The translations under genes and the position numbers were made by a program. From Candidatus Arsenophonus lipoptenae (GTDB lineage Bacteria; Pseudomonadota; Gammaproteobacteria; Enterobacterales; Enterobacteriaceae): a stretch of DNA of 64,000 nucleotides. The DNA lies in NCBI RefSeq assembly GCF_001534665.1, contig NZ_CP013920.1, positions 772,725 to 836,724 on the forward strand, written 5' to 3'. The notes under the pieces are model-generated. The model saw only the letters and a program-made list of their open reading frames with translations. It was not told the DNA's origin and ran no database searches. Below, one piece after another: positions 55,226-64,000 of this stretch. The stretch's first letter is position 1. The number at the start of each line of letters is the position of its first letter.

Positions 55226-56698
55226 TTAAAAATCATTCCAAGATCGCCCATCTTTAATGATCATTAAATCAGAAGCAATTGGACCTAATGTACCTGCTTG
55301 ATATGTTTTTAAAGGTTCGTTATCCTTTGCCCATGCTTCCATGATAGAATCGACCCATTTCCAAGCTTCTTCTATTTCATCTCTACGAACAAAAAGTGCT
55401 TGTATCCCTTTCATTATTTCTAATAATAATCGTTCATATGCATCATCTAAATAAATTTTCTTATTGATTTCTGAAAAACTTAGATTTAATTTTGTTTTTT
55501 GTAGATGATGTTTATGTTCAACACCTGGTGCTTTATTTAAAATTTCAAGATCTATTCCTGCATTAAATTGCAATCGAATAGTTAATTTATTTTGTGGAAG
55601 AGTTTGAATAAAATCAGAAAAAATATTTAGAGATATATTTTTAAAATAAATTACTACTTCGGAGTATTTTGCTTTTAATCTTTTTCCTGTTCTTAAATAA
55701 AATGGTACACCAGTCCAACGCCAATTGTCAATATCAACTCTTATAGCTACAAAAGTTTCTGTTTTACTGAATTTATTAGCTCCTTCTTCAGCAAGATAGC
55801 CTGCAACTTTTTTTCCCTGTATAAAACCTGAAATATACTGTCCTCTGACTGTTTTTTCATTAATATTACTATAATCAATACGACGCAATGAACGTAGTAT
55901 TTTTACTTTTTCGTCTCGTATACGATCTGCTGTTAAATCATTTGGTGGAGACATAGCAATTATAGTTAGTATTTGTAGTAAATGATTTTGAACCATATCA
56001 CGTAATTGTCCTGTTTGATCAAAATAACTCCAACGTCCTTCTATACCAACTTCTTCAGCAACGGTAATTTGGACATGATCAATTATTCGATAATCCCAGT
56101 TATTAATAAACAATGCATTAGCAAAACGTAATGATAATAGATTTAATACTGTTTCCTTTCCTAAATAATGATCAATACGATAAATTTGGCTTTCTTTGAA
56201 ATATTTAGCAACTACATCATTTATTTCTTTGAATGATGCAAGATCACTGCCTAATGGTTTTTCCATAACAATACGGTTATTTTTTTTATTAAGCCCAGCG
56301 TGTCCTAATCCATGGCAAACAGCACTAAAAGTTGTTGAAGAGATGGCAAAATAATATATAGTGGGTTTACTATCCCCCTCAAGATATTTGGCTAATAAAT
56401 TAAATTTATTTAAATCATAAATATCTAAATTAAAAAAATCTAAACGATTACTTAATTTTTTCCATAAATGAGGATCAATTTTTTCATTCAAAAAATTTTC
56501 TAATGATTCTTTAACTACTCTTATATAAGAAATTGAATCCCATTCAGCTCTACCAATTCCTATTATACGAGTATTAGGATGTATATAACACATTTTTTCT
56601 AATTGATATAAGGAAGGTAATAATTTTCGGCGTGCTAAATCACCTTTTGCACCAAAAATAATAAAATTACATGCCTGGACTACTTTATTTATCATCAT
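55226..56698 (-). CDS. zwf: Glucose-6-phosphate 1-dehydrogenase
   Basis: Oxidises glucose-6-P and makes NADPH, the first step of the oxidative pentose-phosphate path. 490 residues (E. coli 491). NADP motif IFGAKGDLARRKLLPSLYQ, active site RIDHYLGKE (about residues 174-182), and VDIDNWRWTGVPFYLRTGKR. Starts with two Met codons (56698, 56695); either could be used. NADPH would feed TrxB and biosynthesis. No edd/eda neighbours. Confidence 0.97.
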   Translation of the reverse strand: MMINKVVQACNFIIFGAKGDLARRKLLPSLYQLEKMCYIHPNTRIIGIGRAEWDSISYIRVVKESLENFLNEKIDPHLWKKLSNRLDFFNLDIYDLNKFNLLAKYLEGDSKPTIYYFAISSTTFSAVCHGLGHAGLNKKNNRIVMEKPLGSDLASFKEINDVVAKYFKESQIYRIDHYLGKETVLNLLSLRFANALFINNWDYRIIDHVQITVAEEVGIEGRWSYFDQTGQLRDMVQNHLLQILTIIAMSPPNDLTADRIRDEKVKILRSLRRIDYSNINEKTVRGQYISGFIQGKKVAGYLAEEGANKFSKTETFVAIRVDIDNWRWTGVPFYLRTGKRLKAKYSEVVIYFKNISLNIFSDFIQTLPQNKLTIRLQFNAGIDLEILNKAPGVEHKHHLQKTKLNLSFSEINKKIYLDDAYERLLLEIMKGIQALFVRRDEIEEAWKWVDSIMEAWAKDNEPLKTYQAGTLGPIASDLMIIKDGRSWNDF

Positions 56699-57715
56699 TA
56701 TAGATAATTCTCTTTTTAAAATATCATTTATGAATACTGAAATATCTTTAATATAATAATATAATATAAGAAAACAGATTACCTGTTAAATAATTTCAAT
56801 ATGATTTTATAGTAATTATTTATTTAAAATGATTTATAGTGTATTTAAGCAATATAACAAAATAAATATTATGGTATTAGTAAAAAGATAATTTTTATAT
56901 ATATTTTGCTATTTTTATTTTTTTAATGAAAATTTAAATTAAAATTTAAAATAATAAATTTAATTAATTTATATTAAGTAATTTTATGCTAAAAATTATA
57001 TAATTATTAAAATTTATTCATAAACTAAAATTATTTATTACAATTAAAATAGAAATCATTAAGTTATAATTAATAATAATATGCATTAATAAATTAGTAA
57101 TACAAATATTAGATGTATTACAGATAATACTAATCTCTAAGTGATAATTTAATATTTAAAAAAACTGATAACTATAATATATTAAAATACAAGTTGTACT
57201 ACTTTATAAAATTATTATAATAAAAATTATAATAATTTTATCCCTAATTTTGTATATATTTTGTTTTAAAGAACACTGGATTGTAAACTAGATATCAAGC
57301 ATAAATCAATCAACTTTTTATTTAATAAATAAAAAGTTGAAAATAGGAATTTACGGAAAAATTTAACATACTCTGCTATGACGATATGCTTTTAAGCATT
57401 AACTATTTTCTTATAAAAGTAATGTTATTATTTTTTATATTTAGATAAATGTATCATTTTTACTTCTATAATTAATGCTTTTGCTAATTTTTATAGTAAA
57501 GTTGATTTTTTATTTAGAAATATTTTAATATTAAAACATCATTTTACAATAAAAATTAATGTTTACTAAATTGAAAATAAATTACAAATAACAATAAATA
57601 TATTAAAATATATAATATATAAAAAATATATACGTAATATCATGTTAATATTTGTTAATTATTAAATTTAATAAAAGATTATTTTTAAGTTAGTAAAAAA
57701 GAAGAATATATAACC
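56699..57715. other. zwf-lepA divergent spacer, longest plain gap
   Basis: About 1017 bases. E. coli has rseC upstream of lepA, but no remnant was recognised. Most is A+T filler. A slightly richer island (about 57265-57410) contains a 14-bp perfect hairpin (57310-57340) and the short palindrome ATGCTTTTAAGCAT (near 57386); it could hold a small RNA but I cannot name one. Confidence 0.5.
57310..57340. repeat. 14-bp perfect hairpin in zwf-lepA gap
   Basis: TCAACTTTTTATTT (57310-57323) and AAATAAAAAGTTGA (57327-57340) are exact complements around AAT. No T tract follows on the plus strand. It lies about 375 bases before lepA. Confidence 0.5.
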
Positions 57716-59518
57716 TTGAAGCTCAAATATATAAGAAATTTTTCTATTATCGCTCATATCGATCATGGTAAATCTACTTTATCAGACCGCATTATTCAGA
57801 TTTGTGGAGGTCTTTCTAAACGTGAAATGAGATCTCAAGTATTAGATTCTATGTCTATAGAAAGAGAACGCGGGATTACAATAAAAGCACAAAGTGTTAC
57901 TTTAAATTATAAATCTTTAGATGGTAAAACTTATCTGTTAAATTTTATTGATACGCCTGGGCATGTTGATTTTTCTTATGAAGTATCACGTGCATTAGCT
58001 GCTACTGAAGGTGCTTTATTAATTGTTGATTCTGTACAAGGTGTAGAAGCTCAGACTATTGCTAACTATTATGCAGCTATTGAAATAGGTTTAAAGGTTA
58101 TTCCAGTATTAAATAAAATCGATTTATCTGCAGCAGAACCTGATAGGGTGGCTAAAGAAATTGAAAATGTAATTGGTATAGATACTCAACAAATTATTTG
58201 TTGTTCAGCAAAAACTGGTGATGGTATACAAGAGGTAATTGAATCTTTAATTAAAGAAATTCCACCACCAAAAGGTGATTTATCAGCACCTTTACAAGCA
58301 TTAATAATAGATTCTTGGTTTGATAATTACTTAGGTGTTATTTCATTAGTACGAATTAAAAATGGTATAATGGTTAATGGCAAAAAAATTAAAGTAATGA
58401 ATTCCAATAAATATTATAATATCAATAAATTAGGTATTTTTACACCAAATAGAATTTATTGTTCACAATTAAATTGTGGTGAAATTGGTTGGGTAGTTTG
58501 TGCCATAAAAGACATTCATGGAGCACAAGTTGGGGATACAATTACAGATGCATATCATCATGCCAAACAAGCGTTACCTGGATTTAAAAAAATTCAACCA
58601 AAGGTTTTTTCTGGGTTATTTCCAATAAATTCTGATAATTATATAGCATTTCGTGATGCCTTAGCAAAATTAAGATTAAATGATGCATCTTTATTTTATG
58701 AACCAGAGACTTCAACAGTATTAGGTTTTGGATTTAGATGTGGGTTTCTTGGATTGTTACATATGGAAATTATCCAAGAACGTTTAAAACGTGAATATAA
58801 TTTAGATCTTATTACAACTGCTCCTACAGTTATTTATGAGGTTGAATTAACAAATGGTGATTTAATTCATATTGATAATCCATCTAAATTACCGAGATTT
58901 AATTATATAAATGAATTACGAGAACCAATTGCAGAATGCAAGATTATAACTCCTCAAGAATATCTTGGCAATGTAATTAAGCTATGTATAGAAAAGAGAG
59001 GTTATCAAATTAATATGGTTTATCATGGAATGCAAATATCATTAACCTATGAAATTCCTATGTCTGAAATAATATTAAATTTTTTCAATCGTTTAAAATC
59101 TATTTCACATGGATATGCTTCATTGGATTATAGTTTTATTTTTTTTAAAAAATCTGATATGGTACGTGTTGATGTATTAATTAATAATAAGAAATTAGAT
59201 GCCTTATCATTAATTACTCATCGTAAAAAAGCAATATATTATGGACACAAGTTAGTTGAAAAAATAAAAAATTTAATTCCTCGTCAACAGTTTGATATTG
59301 TAATTCAAGCTTCAATTAATGATTATATTATAGATCGTTCAACTGTAAAACAATTGCGTAAAAATGTACTATCTAAATGTTATGGAGGAGATGTTAGTAG
59401 AAAAAAAAAGTTATTACAAAAACAAAAAGAAGGCAAAAAACGGATGAAATTAGTTGGTAATGTTAAACTTCCACGCGAAGTATTTTTTGTTAATCTTAAT
59501 ATAGAAGAGAATTACTAA
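57716..59518 (+). CDS. lepA: Elongation factor 4 (LepA)
   Basis: Translational GTPase that associates with the ribosome and affects initiation and back-translocation. 600 residues (E. coli 599). G1 [14 protein letters not shown]2 [13 protein letters not shown]3 [13 protein letters not shown]4 NKIDL; the LepA-specific C-terminal domain ends with [17 protein letters not shown]. Start TTG at 57716 gives [14 protein letters not shown], matching E. coli [18 protein letters not shown] lies upstream. No ATG is available. First of lepA-lepB-rnc-era. Confidence 0.97.
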   Translation: MKLKYIRNFSIIAHIDHGKSTLSDRIIQICGGLSKREMRSQVLDSMSIERERGITIKAQSVTLNYKSLDGKTYLLNFIDTPGHVDFSYEVSRALAATEGALLIVDSVQGVEAQTIANYYAAIEIGLKVIPVLNKIDLSAAEPDRVAKEIENVIGIDTQQIICCSAKTGDGIQEVIESLIKEIPPPKGDLSAPLQALIIDSWFDNYLGVISLVRIKNGIMVNGKKIKVMNSNKYYNINKLGIFTPNRIYCSQLNCGEIGWVVCAIKDIHGAQVGDTITDAYHHAKQALPGFKKIQPKVFSGLFPINSDNYIAFRDALAKLRLNDASLFYEPETSTVLGFGFRCGFLGLLHMEIIQERLKREYNLDLITTAPTVIYEVELTNGDLIHIDNPSKLPRFNYINELREPIAECKIITPQEYLGNVIKLCIEKRGYQINMVYHGMQISLTYEIPMSEIILNFFNRLKSISHGYASLDYSFIFFKKSDMVRVDVLINNKKLDALSLITHRKKAIYYGHKLVEKIKNLIPRQQFDIVIQASINDYIIDRSTVKQLRKNVLSKCYGGDVSRKKKLLQKQKEGKKRMKLVGNVKLPREVFFVNLNIEENY

Positions 59519-59536
59519 TTCTTACATAGGATTATT

Positions 59537-60508
59537 ATGGCTAATAATTTTTCTTTAATCTTGACATTTATAACTTTAATTATAGGAATTATATGGATTT
59601 TTAGTCGCTTTAAATATATATTTTATAAAAATACAAAAACATTTAAAAAAATTAATAATAAAGAAACCAAAAATCAATTAAATTTATTAGATAATATACA
59701 TAAAAAGAAAATGTCATTTGTTGACAGTTGTGCCTCTGTTTTTCCAATATTAATGATCGTTTTAGCTATACGCTCATTTATTTATGAACCATTTCAAATT
59801 CCATCTGGTTCAATGATCCCTACTTTATTAGTAGGAGATTTTATTTTAGTAAAAAAATTTGCTTATGGCTTAAAAGATCCTATTACTGGAACAACATTTT
59901 TTACTATAGGGAAACCTAAACGTGGGGATGTTGCTGTATTCAAATATCCTAAAGATCTTAGTGTGGATTTTATAAAACGTGTTATTGGTATTCCTGGTGA
60001 TAGAATTATTTATTCTCCTGAAAAAAAAGAATTACGTATATGTCCAAATTATTCAATTTTGAATTGTGCACAAGAATTATCAATTAATTATTCTGAATTA
60101 AAAGAAAGTCAATGGACTTTATTTTTTAATAATAATTCTATATTAAATAATAAAAAAGGAAATTATTTGATCCCATTTAGTGAATTAATCCCGAATAACG
60201 CGTTGCGTTATTCGGAAAAGGTTGAAAATATAGATAATATTAATTATAAAATTTTAGTTATTCCTGAAGTATATACTGAATCGATTTATCAGCAACCGGG
60301 GTTGCCCGATAATGAATGGATTGTCCCTCCTAAACATTATTTTATGATGGGGGATAATCGAGATAATAGTTCTGATAGTCGTATGTGGGGATTCGTCCCG
60401 GAAGAAAATTTAGTAGGTAAGGCGGTTATTATTTGGTTTAGTTTTGATAAACATGAAGACGAATGGCCAACTGGGGTACGTTTAAATCATGTTGGCAAAA
60501 TTAGATAA
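59537..60508 (+). CDS. lepB: Signal peptidase I
   Basis: Membrane protease that cleaves Sec/Tat signal peptides. 323 residues (E. coli 324). Two N-terminal helices with a Lys-rich cytosolic loop, catalytic Ser92 in IPSGSMIPTLL, catalytic Lys147 in DFIKRVIG, and C-terminal GDNRDNSSDSRMWGFVPE box. AGGAT upstream, 18 bases after lepA. An 11-bp perfect GC-richer hairpin (60191-60215) lies in the coding region for the periplasmic domain. Confidence 0.96.
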   Translation: MANNFSLILTFITLIIGIIWIFSRFKYIFYKNTKTFKKINNKETKNQLNLLDNIHKKKMSFVDSCASVFPILMIVLAIRSFIYEPFQIPSGSMIPTLLVGDFILVKKFAYGLKDPITGTTFFTIGKPKRGDVAVFKYPKDLSVDFIKRVIGIPGDRIIYSPEKKELRICPNYSILNCAQELSINYSELKESQWTLFFNNNSILNNKKGNYLIPFSELIPNNALRYSEKVENIDNINYKILVIPEVYTESIYQQPGLPDNEWIVPPKHYFMMGDNRDNSSDSRMWGFVPEENLVGKAVIIWFSFDKHEDEWPTGVRLNHVGKIR

Positions 60509-60614
60509 TTAAAATTAAAAAAAGATATAAATTCAATTATAGATTTTTAAAAATTAATTATGTAATATGCAAGTATGATTATTGTAGTTTACAATTTCTT
60601 AATTATAAATTTTA

Positions 60615-60661
60615 TATACGCAATAGCTTTACATAAAACTTAATTAAAGATATTGCGTATA
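60615..60661 (+). promoter_or_regulatory. Stem-loop in the rnc leader
   Basis: TATACGCAATA (60615-60625) and TATTGCGTATA (60651-60661) pair perfectly; after one G-A mismatch CTTT/AAAG (60627-60630 / 60646-60649) extends the stem, leaving a 15-base loop. It ends 65 bases before rnc. In E. coli RNase III cuts a stem in its own leader to limit its synthesis; this is the natural candidate for the same control. Confidence 0.55.
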
Positions 60662-60726
60662 CTTGATTTTATATTCAAAAATTTTTAGATTAACACATAA
60701 ATTTTGCTTTAATTCAATGGCTATAA

Positions 60727-61401
60727 ATGCAAGAAATTCAAGAATTACAAAGTAAACTAGGTTATTTTTTTAAAAAAATTGAATTATTAAATCAAGCATT
60801 AACTCATCGTAGTGCTTGTAAGATTCATAATGAAAGATTAGAATTTTTAGGAGATTCAATTTTAAGTTTTGTAATTACTAATAATCTTTATCATAGGTTT
60901 CCTGAAGTTGATGAAGGAAATATGAGTCGCATGCGTGCAACATTAATCAGAGGAAATACGTTAGCTAAACTTGCAAAGGAGTTTGATCTAGGAAATTGTT
61001 TGTGGTTAGGTATTGGCGAACTAAAAAGTGGAGGGTTTCAACGAGAGTCAATATTAGCAAATGCTGTTGAAGCATTAATTGGAGGTATTTTTTTAGATAG
61101 TAATATTAAAAATACTGAAAAAATAATTTTAAATTGGTATGGAACTAGATTAATAAAAATTAATCCAGGGGATAAACAAAAGGATCCTAAAACAAGATTA
61201 CAAGAATACCTACAAGGAAGGGGCTTACCATTACCTAATTATCTAGTAGTCCAAGTTCGTGGAGAAGCACACGAACAAGAATTTATTATTCATTGTAAAA
61301 TTAGTGGTGTACAAAAACCAATTATAGGTATTGGATCTAGTAGACGTAAATCAGAACAATCTGCTGCTGTCCAAGCGTTAAAAATATTGGAGATTGCATG
61401 A
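60727..61401 (+). CDS. rnc: Ribonuclease III with Asp-to-Asn change at a metal site
   Basis: Double-strand-specific endoribonuclease for rRNA and mRNA processing. 224 residues (E. coli 226). Signature [10 protein letters not shown] at residues 35-44 with Glu39 and Asp43 intact; C-terminal dsRNA-binding domain from [14 protein letters not shown] to the end ([14 protein letters not shown]). The second metal cluster reads [13 protein letters not shown] where E. coli has SILADTVEALIGG: the residue matching Asp114 is Asn (codon AAT), while the Glu117 equivalent stays. ATG 60727. Stop overlaps era as ATGA. Confidence 0.95.
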   Translation: MQEIQELQSKLGYFFKKIELLNQALTHRSACKIHNERLEFLGDSILSFVITNNLYHRFPEVDEGNMSRMRATLIRGNTLAKLAKEFDLGNCLWLGIGELKSGGFQRESILANAVEALIGGIFLDSNIKNTEKIILNWYGTRLIKINPGDKQKDPKTRLQEYLQGRGLPLPNYLVVQVRGEAHEQEFIIHCKISGVQKPIIGIGSSRRKSEQSAAVQALKILEIA

Positions 61402-62312
61402 GTAATCAGACAACATATTGTGGATTTGTCGTAATTATAGGTAAACCAAATGTGGGGAAATCAACATTAATTAATCAAATTCTAGGAAAAAAAATTTCAA
61501 TTACTTCACGTAAACCTCAAACAACTCGTTATAATATATTAGGAATTGATACAAAAAATAATTATCAAACTATTTATATTGATACACCTGGATTACATAT
61601 AAAAAAAAAACAGATAGTAAATAATTTAATAAAAGATTCTACAAATAAATTAATACATGATCTTGAATTGATTGTTTTTGTTATTGAAGGTACCAATTGG
61701 ACAAATGATGATGAAAGAATAATACACGTACTAAAATATATTAGTTCTCCTGTATTATTAGTTATTAATAAAATTGATAATGTAATAAATAAAAGTATTT
61801 TGTTATCACACATTAATTTTCTTAGAAAAAAAATGGATTTTCTAGATATTATTCCTATCAGTGCAAAAAAAGGCACCTATATTGATACATTTATAAAAAT
61901 TATTCAACAAAATATGCCTGAAACAACACATTATTTTCCAGAAGAATATATTACTAATATGTCTAAAATTTTTTTAGCTAAAGAGATTATTCGTGAAAAA
62001 TTAATGCGATTTCTTGGTGATGAATTACCATATTTAATTAAGGTAGAAATTGAACAATTTATAGTACATAAGAAATATAATTATAAAATTAATGGCATAA
62101 TTATAGTTATAAAAAATAGTCAAAAGAAAATAGTTATAGGTGTTAAAGGGCAAAAAATAAAAAGAATAGGTATTGAATCTCGTATAGAAATGGAAAAACT
62201 GTTTTCTGCTAAAATTTATCTTTCACTTTGGGTTAAGGTTAAAAAAGAAGCATCAAATAATGAATATTACTTAAATAGTTTAGATTATGTTTTTAATATT
62301 AATAAAATTTAA
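61398..62312 (+). CDS. era: GTPase Era
   Basis: Ras-like GTPase that binds the 3' end of 16S rRNA and checks 30S maturation. 304 residues (E. coli 301). G1 [14 protein letters not shown]2 region [12 protein letters not shown]3 DTPGLH, G4 NKID, and a C-terminal KH domain ([17 protein letters not shown]). Four-base overlap with rnc implies coupling, as in E. coli. recO, next in E. coli, is missing. Confidence 0.96.
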   Translation: MSNQTTYCGFVVIIGKPNVGKSTLINQILGKKISITSRKPQTTRYNILGIDTKNNYQTIYIDTPGLHIKKKQIVNNLIKDSTNKLIHDLELIVFVIEGTNWTNDDERIIHVLKYISSPVLLVINKIDNVINKSILLSHINFLRKKMDFLDIIPISAKKGTYIDTFIKIIQQNMPETTHYFPEEYITNMSKIFLAKEIIREKLMRFLGDELPYLIKVEIEQFIVHKKYNYKINGIIIVIKNSQKKIVIGVKGQKIKRIGIESRIEMEKLFSAKIYLSLWVKVKKEASNNEYYLNSLDYVFNINKI

Positions 62313-62441
62313 TATTTTACTATTATTAGTTTAATATTTATATATTATAAATATTATAATTTTTTATAAAATTTACTGAGAAATTTATTATTTTTAAAAT
62401 AATATAATATAATCTATAAAATAGTGTATAAGGAATTAAAT

Positions 62442-63173
62442 ATGGGAAATTTATTATTAGGAGTTAATATTGATCACATAGCAACAATACGTAATGCACG
62501 TGGTACTCAATATCCAGATCCTATATATAGTGCCTTTCTTGCAGAACAAGCAGGTGCTGATGGAATAACTGTACATTTACGTGAAGATCGTAGGCATATA
62601 ACTGATCGTGATGTCAAATTGCTTCGTAATACGTTACAAACAAAAATGAATCTTGAAATGGCAATAACTAATGAAATGGTTGATTTTGCTTGTCAAATAA
62701 AACCACAATATTGTTGTTTAGTGCCAGAAAGACGTGAAGAGTTGACAACTGAAGGTGGGCTTAACGTTTTTGATCAAAAAACGTTAATCAAATTAGCTGT
62801 AAGAAGATTAACTAAAGCAGGTATTATAGTATCTTTATTTATCGATCCTCAAGATCAACAAATTGATGCCGCAGCAGAAATTGGTGTGCCATTTATTGAA
62901 CTTCATACAGGAATTTATGCTAATGCAAAAAATGAATTAGAACAAATAAAAGAATTGGAACGCATTAAAAATGCTATAAATTATGCTAATTCGAAACAAC
63001 TTAGGGTAAATGCTGGTCATGGTTTAACTTATCATAATGTTAGACAAATTGCTCAGTTAATAGATATATACGAACTTAATATTGGTCATGCAATTATTGG
63101 AAGAGCACTTTTTAGTGGTATGACAAATGCAGTAAGAGATATGAAGAAAATTCTTATTGAGGCACGTAATTAA
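62442..63173 (+). CDS. pdxJ: Pyridoxine 5'-phosphate synthase
   Basis: Condenses DXP and 3-amino-2-oxopropyl phosphate to PNP, the ring-closing step of vitamin B6 synthesis. ATG 62442 ([21 protein letters not shown]) with AGGA seven bases upstream; a GTG at 62424 in frame adds six unsupported residues. 243 residues as in E. coli. Conserved [35 protein letters not shown] and [10 protein letters not shown]. Retained B6 synthesis fits a nutritional role for a host on poor or blood diets, an inference. Confidence 0.96.
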   Translation: MGNLLLGVNIDHIATIRNARGTQYPDPIYSAFLAEQAGADGITVHLREDRRHITDRDVKLLRNTLQTKMNLEMAITNEMVDFACQIKPQYCCLVPERREELTTEGGLNVFDQKTLIKLAVRRLTKAGIIVSLFIDPQDQQIDAAAEIGVPFIELHTGIYANAKNELEQIKELERIKNAINYANSKQLRVNAGHGLTYHNVRQIAQLIDIYELNIGHAIIGRALFSGMTNAVRDMKKILIEARN

Positions 63174-63553
63174 TGGCTATTATTGGTTTAGGTATTGATT
63201 TAGTTGAAATTATACGAATAAAAAAAATTACTCATCGTTTAAAAGACAGATTAGCAAAACGTATATTATCTGATCAAGAATTAATAATATACCAAAATCA
63301 TTCCCAATCAGTTCGTTTTCTATCTAAGCGTTTTGCTGTTAAGGAAGCAGCTATAAAAGCTTTAGGGATAGGTATTAGAAATGGTTTAACATTTAATCAA
63401 TTTGAAGTGTTCAATGATAAATTAGGAAAACCTGTACTTAATTTATTAAGTCAAGCAAAAATATTATCTAAGACATTTGGAATAAAACATATCCACGTAT
63501 CATTATCTGATGAACAGCATTATGTTTGTGCTATTGTAATAATGGAAACTTAA
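63173..63553 (+). CDS. acpS: Holo-ACP synthase
   Basis: Transfers phosphopantetheine from CoA to apo-ACP for fatty acid synthesis. 126 residues as in E. coli. Metal/catalytic residues Asp9 (GLGIDLVEI) and Glu58 ([14 protein letters not shown]) intact; [14 protein letters not shown] conserved. The ATG overlaps the pdxJ stop by one base (TAATG). Confidence 0.95.
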   Translation: MAIIGLGIDLVEIIRIKKITHRLKDRLAKRILSDQELIIYQNHSQSVRFLSKRFAVKEAAIKALGIGIRNGLTFNQFEVFNDKLGKPVLNLLSQAKILSKTFGIKHIHVSLSDEQHYVCAIVIMET

Positions 63554-63570
63554 AATTTTTATAAATACAA

Positions 63571-63807
63571 TTAAATTAATTTATAATGCTTTTTATTATT
63601 GATGTCTTTAATTATAGTATCCCTAATTATAGTATTTTTAATAGGACATACAGACTGGCACATTGGTTTATCGTACAATTCAACACATTCATTACAAAGA
63701 TTTGAATTAATTTGATAAAAATCTTCTCCCATTGAAATTGCATTATTAGGACATACTGGCTCACACATATCACAGTTGATACAACTATCAGTAATTAATA
63801 ATGACAT
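63571..63807 (-). CDS. yfhL: YfhL-type 2[4Fe-4S] ferredoxin
   Basis: Small electron carrier. 78 residues; E. coli YfhL is 86, so the C-terminal tail is shorter. Eight cysteines in two clusters: C9, C12, C15, C19 (CINCDMCEPVCP) and C38, C41, C50, C54 (the wider CX2CX8CX3C spacing typical of Alvin-type ferredoxins). AAGGTG upstream of ATG 63807. Convergent with acpS at 17 bases, as in E. coli (acpS-yfhL). Redox partner unknown. Confidence 0.92.
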   Translation of the reverse strand: MSLLITDSCINCDMCEPVCPNNAISMGEDFYQINSNLCNECVELYDKPMCQSVCPIKNTIIRDTIIKDINNKKHYKLI

Positions 63808-64000
63808 ATCAACACCTTAATTTTTTATCTGCATTTTATATAGAAAAATATTTATTTGTAGATCCTACTACATACTTTTTATAAAGTAAAACCATTTTTT
63901 AAATATAAAATTATAAAAATTATTATAGTGCATAAATATATATTGTAAATTCAAAATTTGATAGGTTATAACTTTACTTTTATAAAGTTTAATTGATTAA

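Overview
The window is a very AT-rich, gene-sparse stretch of a reduced bacterial chromosome. Almost every protein reads as a close homologue of an Escherichia coli protein, and many gene blocks keep the E. coli order: infB-rbfA-truB-rpsO-pnp-deaD, pyrB-pyrI, valS-holC-pepA / lptF-lptG, trxA-rho-wecA...yifK-argX-hisR-proM, cmoA-cmoB, aspS-nudB-yebC, trxB-cydD-cydC-infA, minC-minD-minE and lepA-lepB-rnc-era-pdxJ-acpS-yfhL. Missing neighbours (nlpI, the rest of the enterobacterial common antigen cluster, leuT, rarA, aat, recO), long featureless AT-rich gaps and a decayed wecE point to an Enterobacterales endosymbiont, probably of an insect, in mid-to-late genome reduction. I cannot fix the genus from this window; an Arsenophonus-type symbiont is only a guess.

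Layout. 1-6842: translation and RNA metabolism (IF-2, RbfA, TruB, S15, PNPase), with a striking perfect hairpin between rpsO and pnp. 7437-9266: DeaD helicase. 9695-11107 (minus): aspartate transcarbamoylase subunits behind a hairpin-rich leader. 11999-16917 (minus): valS-holC-pepA, divergent from the LPS-export permease genes lptF-lptG (17224-19397). Then pgi, ubiA and plsB. 26110-27992 (minus): permease yifK and three tRNA genes. 27993-29764: the collapsed common-antigen cluster, in which a nearly full-length dead wecE can be read by eye. 29765-37579 (minus): wecA, rho, trxA, argS, cmoB, cmoA. 37957-40903: aspS-nudB-yebC. 41060-43394 (minus): serS, lolA. 43742-48738: trxB-cydDC-infA. Then tRNA-Phe, ahpC, arcD, minCDE, tsaB, zwf. 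57716-63807: lepA-lepB-rnc-era-pdxJ-acpS and a convergent ferredoxin gene.

Taken together the region supports protein synthesis and RNA processing, cell-envelope upkeep (PlsB, LptFG, LolA, signal peptidase, WecA), division-site placement (Min), quinone and cytochrome bd assembly (UbiA, CydDC), thiol and peroxide defence (TrxA, TrxB, AhpC), sugar-phosphate entry to the pentose route (Pgi, Zwf), pyrimidine synthesis and vitamin B6 synthesis (PdxJ). I see no mobile elements, CRISPR array, phage genes, rRNA or toxin systems. I found no wholly new multigene system. The most interesting signals are RNA-level structures kept in otherwise decayed spacers (the rpsO-pnp 29-bp perfect hairpin, a likely rnc autoregulatory stem, a pyrBI attenuator-like leader), several altered key residues (an RNase III metal-site Asp to Asn, a thioredoxin CNPC active site, a mismatch in a tRNA-Arg acceptor stem), and the wecE ruin.
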